In this document: positions 62,342 to 64,000 of the stretch, in pieces
Position numbering within the stretch: the stretch's first letter is position 1
How the letters are laid out: every line of letters starts with the position of its first letter
Assembly: GCA_937907245.1 (NCBI GenBank)
Contig: CALCUM010000003.1
Span: 977,792-1,041,791 of the forward strand
DNA length: 64,000 nucleotides
Reading direction: 5' to 3'
Source of the DNA: an uncultured Rhodobiaceae bacterium
GTDB lineage: Bacteria > Pseudomonadota > Alphaproteobacteria > RS24
Translations under genes and position numbers: made by a program
Notes under the pieces: model-generated
Databases searched by the model: none
What the model was told of the DNA's origin: nothing
The model's input: the letters and a program-made list of their open reading frames with translations, nothing else

Positions 62342-63301
62342 ATGTCTTTGCTTGAAGAGCGCATCGTCTACAAACCTTTCCTCTATCCATGGGCCTATGA
62401 TGCCTGGCTTACGCAGCAGCGTATTCATTGGTTGCCAGAAGAGGTGCCTTTGGCCGAAGACGTGAAGGATTGGCATAAGAAGCTAACTGGCGGCGAGCGC
62501 AATATGCTGACGCAGATTTTCCGCTTTTTCGTGCAAGCTGATGTGGAAGTGAACAATTGCTACATGAAGCATTACTCACAAGTGTTCCAACCGACGGAAG
62601 TGCAAATGATGCTGTCGGCTTTCTCGAATATGGAAACCATCCATATCGCGGCTTATTCCCATTTGCTAGACACCATTGGGATGCCAGAAATTGAATATGA
62701 AGCCTTCATGAAATACGGCGAGATGAAGGATAAATACGACTATATGCAGGAATGGGGTGTCGAAACCAAAGAAGATATTGCCAAAACCTTGGCTGTTTTT
62801 GGCGCCTTCACCGAAGGTCTGCAATTGTTTGCCAGTTTCGCGATTTTGATGAACTTCCCGCGCTTCAATAAAATGAAGGGCATGGGGCAAATCGTAACTT
62901 GGTCGGCGCGTGATGAAACGCTGCACACGAATTCGATTGTGAAATTGTTCAACACGTTCACGCAAGAAAACCCAGAAATCTGGAACGATGCGATGAAGCG
63001 CGATTTGTATAAAGCGTGCGAAACCGTTGTCACCCACGAAGATGCCTTCATCGACCTAGCCTTTGAAATGGGCGGCGTGGAAGGCCTGGAAGCGCAAGAA
63101 GTGAAAGATTACATTCGCTTTATTGGCAACCGTCGCCTGACGCAGCTGAACCTCGAGCCAATTTACGACATTGAGAAAAATCCACTGCCATGGATGGACG
63201 AGATGCTGAACGGCATTGAGCACATGAACTTCTTTGAGGGCCGGGCAACCGAATATGCCAAAGCCTCGACCGAAGGCACGTGGGATCAGGCTTTCGACTA
63301 G
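62342..63301 (+). CDS. nrdB: Class Ia ribonucleotide reductase, beta subunit
   Basis: A 319-residue R2. Iron ligands Asp67, Glu98 and His101 and the radical Tyr105 (METIHIAAYSHLL) keep the E. coli spacing; the second ligand set appears later (ARDETLHTN and nearby). No ATP-cone is fused. ATG 62342 is chosen with a weak AAGG upstream. It is separated from nrdA by 97 bases. The last codons and stop lie inside a 24-bp tandem duplication. Confidence 0.95.
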   Translation: MSLLEERIVYKPFLYPWAYDAWLTQQRIHWLPEEVPLAEDVKDWHKKLTGGERNMLTQIFRFFVQADVEVNNCYMKHYSQVFQPTEVQMMLSAFSNMETIHIAAYSHLLDTIGMPEIEYEAFMKYGEMKDKYDYMQEWGVETKEDIAKTLAVFGAFTEGLQLFASFAILMNFPRFNKMKGMGQIVTWSARDETLHTNSIVKLFNTFTQENPEIWNDAMKRDLYKACETVVTHEDAFIDLAFEMGGVEGLEAQEVKDYIRFIGNRRLTQLNLEPIYDIEKNPLPWMDEMLNGIEHMNFFEGRATEYAKASTEGTWDQAFD

Positions 63302-63339
63302 GAATTCGATTGGGTTTTCGACTAGGAATTCGATTGGGT
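63292..63339. repeat. Perfect 24-bp tandem duplication across the nrdB stop
   Basis: Two identical units (63292-63315, 63316-63339). The first contains the final codons (FD) and TAG of nrdB; the second repeats them out of use just downstream. Confidence 0.97.
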
Positions 63340-63360
63340 CTTTAGACCGACTTAATATTC

Positions 63361-63388
63361 AGGGGCGCTTCATGGCGCCCCTTTTTTT
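63361..63388 (+). terminator. Intrinsic terminator after nrdB
   Basis: GGGGCGC (63362-63368) pairs with GCGCCCC (63375-63381), followed by seven T. It ends the nrdAB transcript. Confidence 0.95.
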
Positions 63389-63437
63389 AGGACCGCCATT
63401 TTATCCCCGCTGTTTCACGTTGGCGTATAGTGTTCCC

Positions 63438-63842
63438 ATGTTTTCATTTCTCACCAAACCTGTAGCCGAGCCGATAGAGGCCCTGGGCAATGTGCTAGAC
63501 GCTCTGTTTACTTCGGACAAAGAGCGCCTAGACAAAAAGTCAGTTCTGGCGCGCATAGCTTTGCAGCCGAGCTTGGTGCAAAGTGAGATTAATAAATTGG
63601 AAGCTGTTCACAAAAGCGTATTTGTAGCGGGTTGGCGCCCGTTCATCGGTTGGGTATGCGGCATTGCGCTGGCCTATAATTTCGTCATACGCGACTTAAT
63701 GGTCTGGGGCCTAGCGCTAACCTATGCCGAAACCCCGCCGCCTCCGCCGTTGCACTTAGAAGTGCTAACCACCATCCTCTATGCTTTGCTAGGCCTAGGC
63801 GGCATGCGCACGTTCGAAAAGCTACAAGGCCGCGCCAAATAA
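63438..63842 (+). CDS. 3TM holin, gene-transfer-agent type
   Basis: A 134-residue protein with a helical N-terminus (MFSFLTKPVAEPIEALGNVLDALF) and a C-terminal membrane region (FIGWVCGIALAYNFVIRDLMVWG; VLTTILYALLGLGGMRTFEKL) matching the Holin_3TMs family used for release of gene transfer agents. PPPPP between membrane segments is typical. No endolysin or capsid gene is present in the window. It starts 50 bases after the nrdB terminator. Confidence 0.8.
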   Translation: MFSFLTKPVAEPIEALGNVLDALFTSDKERLDKKSVLARIALQPSLVQSEINKLEAVHKSVFVAGWRPFIGWVCGIALAYNFVIRDLMVWGLALTYAETPPPPPLHLEVLTTILYALLGLGGMRTFEKLQGRAK

Positions 63843-64000
63843 CTCAATTTTCATTATTCTAGGATTGGTGCTGGCGACGCTAAAAGCCCTTAGTCGCTTT
63901 TGCGGCTTTAGGGCGCCTTGCGCACGGCTATTTGTCCTTTTTCTCTTGCGAGAATTCAGACCCACTATTTCTATTTTTTTATTTTGAAAAACTGGTGCTG

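Overview
The window is an ordinary-looking stretch of alphaproteobacterial chromosome. The class-level call rests on several things seen together: a gcrA cell-cycle regulator gene with clustered GANTC (CcrM) sites, a SAM-II riboswitch in front of metZ, a class I lysyl-tRNA synthetase, the argD-argF-hslO operon, a long-form dCTP deaminase, a torF-glnK-amtB cluster, a TIGR02186/TauE pair and a 3TM holin of the gene-transfer-agent type. I cannot name the genus. I see no insertion sequence, prophage, plasmid gene or CRISPR array. Genes are dense, and many neighbours overlap by 4 bases.

Layout. 1-2.7 kb: sensor kinase, P1-family peptidase, tRNA-Arg(ACG). 2.9-7.7 kb: an envelope locus with two related small beta-barrel proteins flanking a PEGA protein, a TlpA-like thioredoxin and an LPP20-like periplasmic protein, with five 11-bp repeats in the divergent promoter region. 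7.9-17 kb: D-aminoacylase-like lipoprotein, PAP2 phosphatase, an FAD oxidase / PLP enzyme / methyltransferase run, a Glu-Pro-rich zinc-ribbon protein, exported glutathione peroxidase, a split photolyase with its two halves in reversed order, and an AEC transporter. 17.2-21.6 kb: a translationally coupled pair, a Slam/DUF560-like TPR-barrel protein and a 994-residue FecR-domain protein with a TbpB-like C-terminus, which I read as a type XI secretion-like system. 21.7-26.5 kb: crotonase, membrane fatty-acid hydroxylase plus Mpo1-like dioxygenase, then a sigma-54-driven torF-glnK-amtB nitrogen operon. 26.5-30.6 kb: Gfa-like protein, Fur-box-controlled iron-binding protein, SDR, gcrA, ABC-2 permease. 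30.8-38.3 kb: argD-argF-hslO and an RND efflux pair. 38.3-46.6 kb: TrkH, ApaG, SAM-II-controlled metZ, dCTP deaminase, LrgA/LrgB, glycosyltransferase, second membrane hydroxylase, TerB-like protein. 46.8-57.7 kb: lysK, pyrD, arsC-like, TetR, two hydrolases, a TauE-TIGR02186-CcdA-DUF3429 operon, double-hotdog thioesterase, exported MsrB. 58-64 kb: thiolase, nrdA-nrdB with NrdR and DnaA boxes and a long leader, and a 3TM holin.

The most unusual items are: (1) a perfect three-way-junction RNA fold with built-in alternative pairings in the nrdA leader; (2) the Slam-like/FecR-TbpB-like secretion pair; (3) four GANTC sites around a consensus DnaA box in front of gcrA; (4) the reversed split photolyase; (5) helically phased tandem repeats in two divergent promoter regions.
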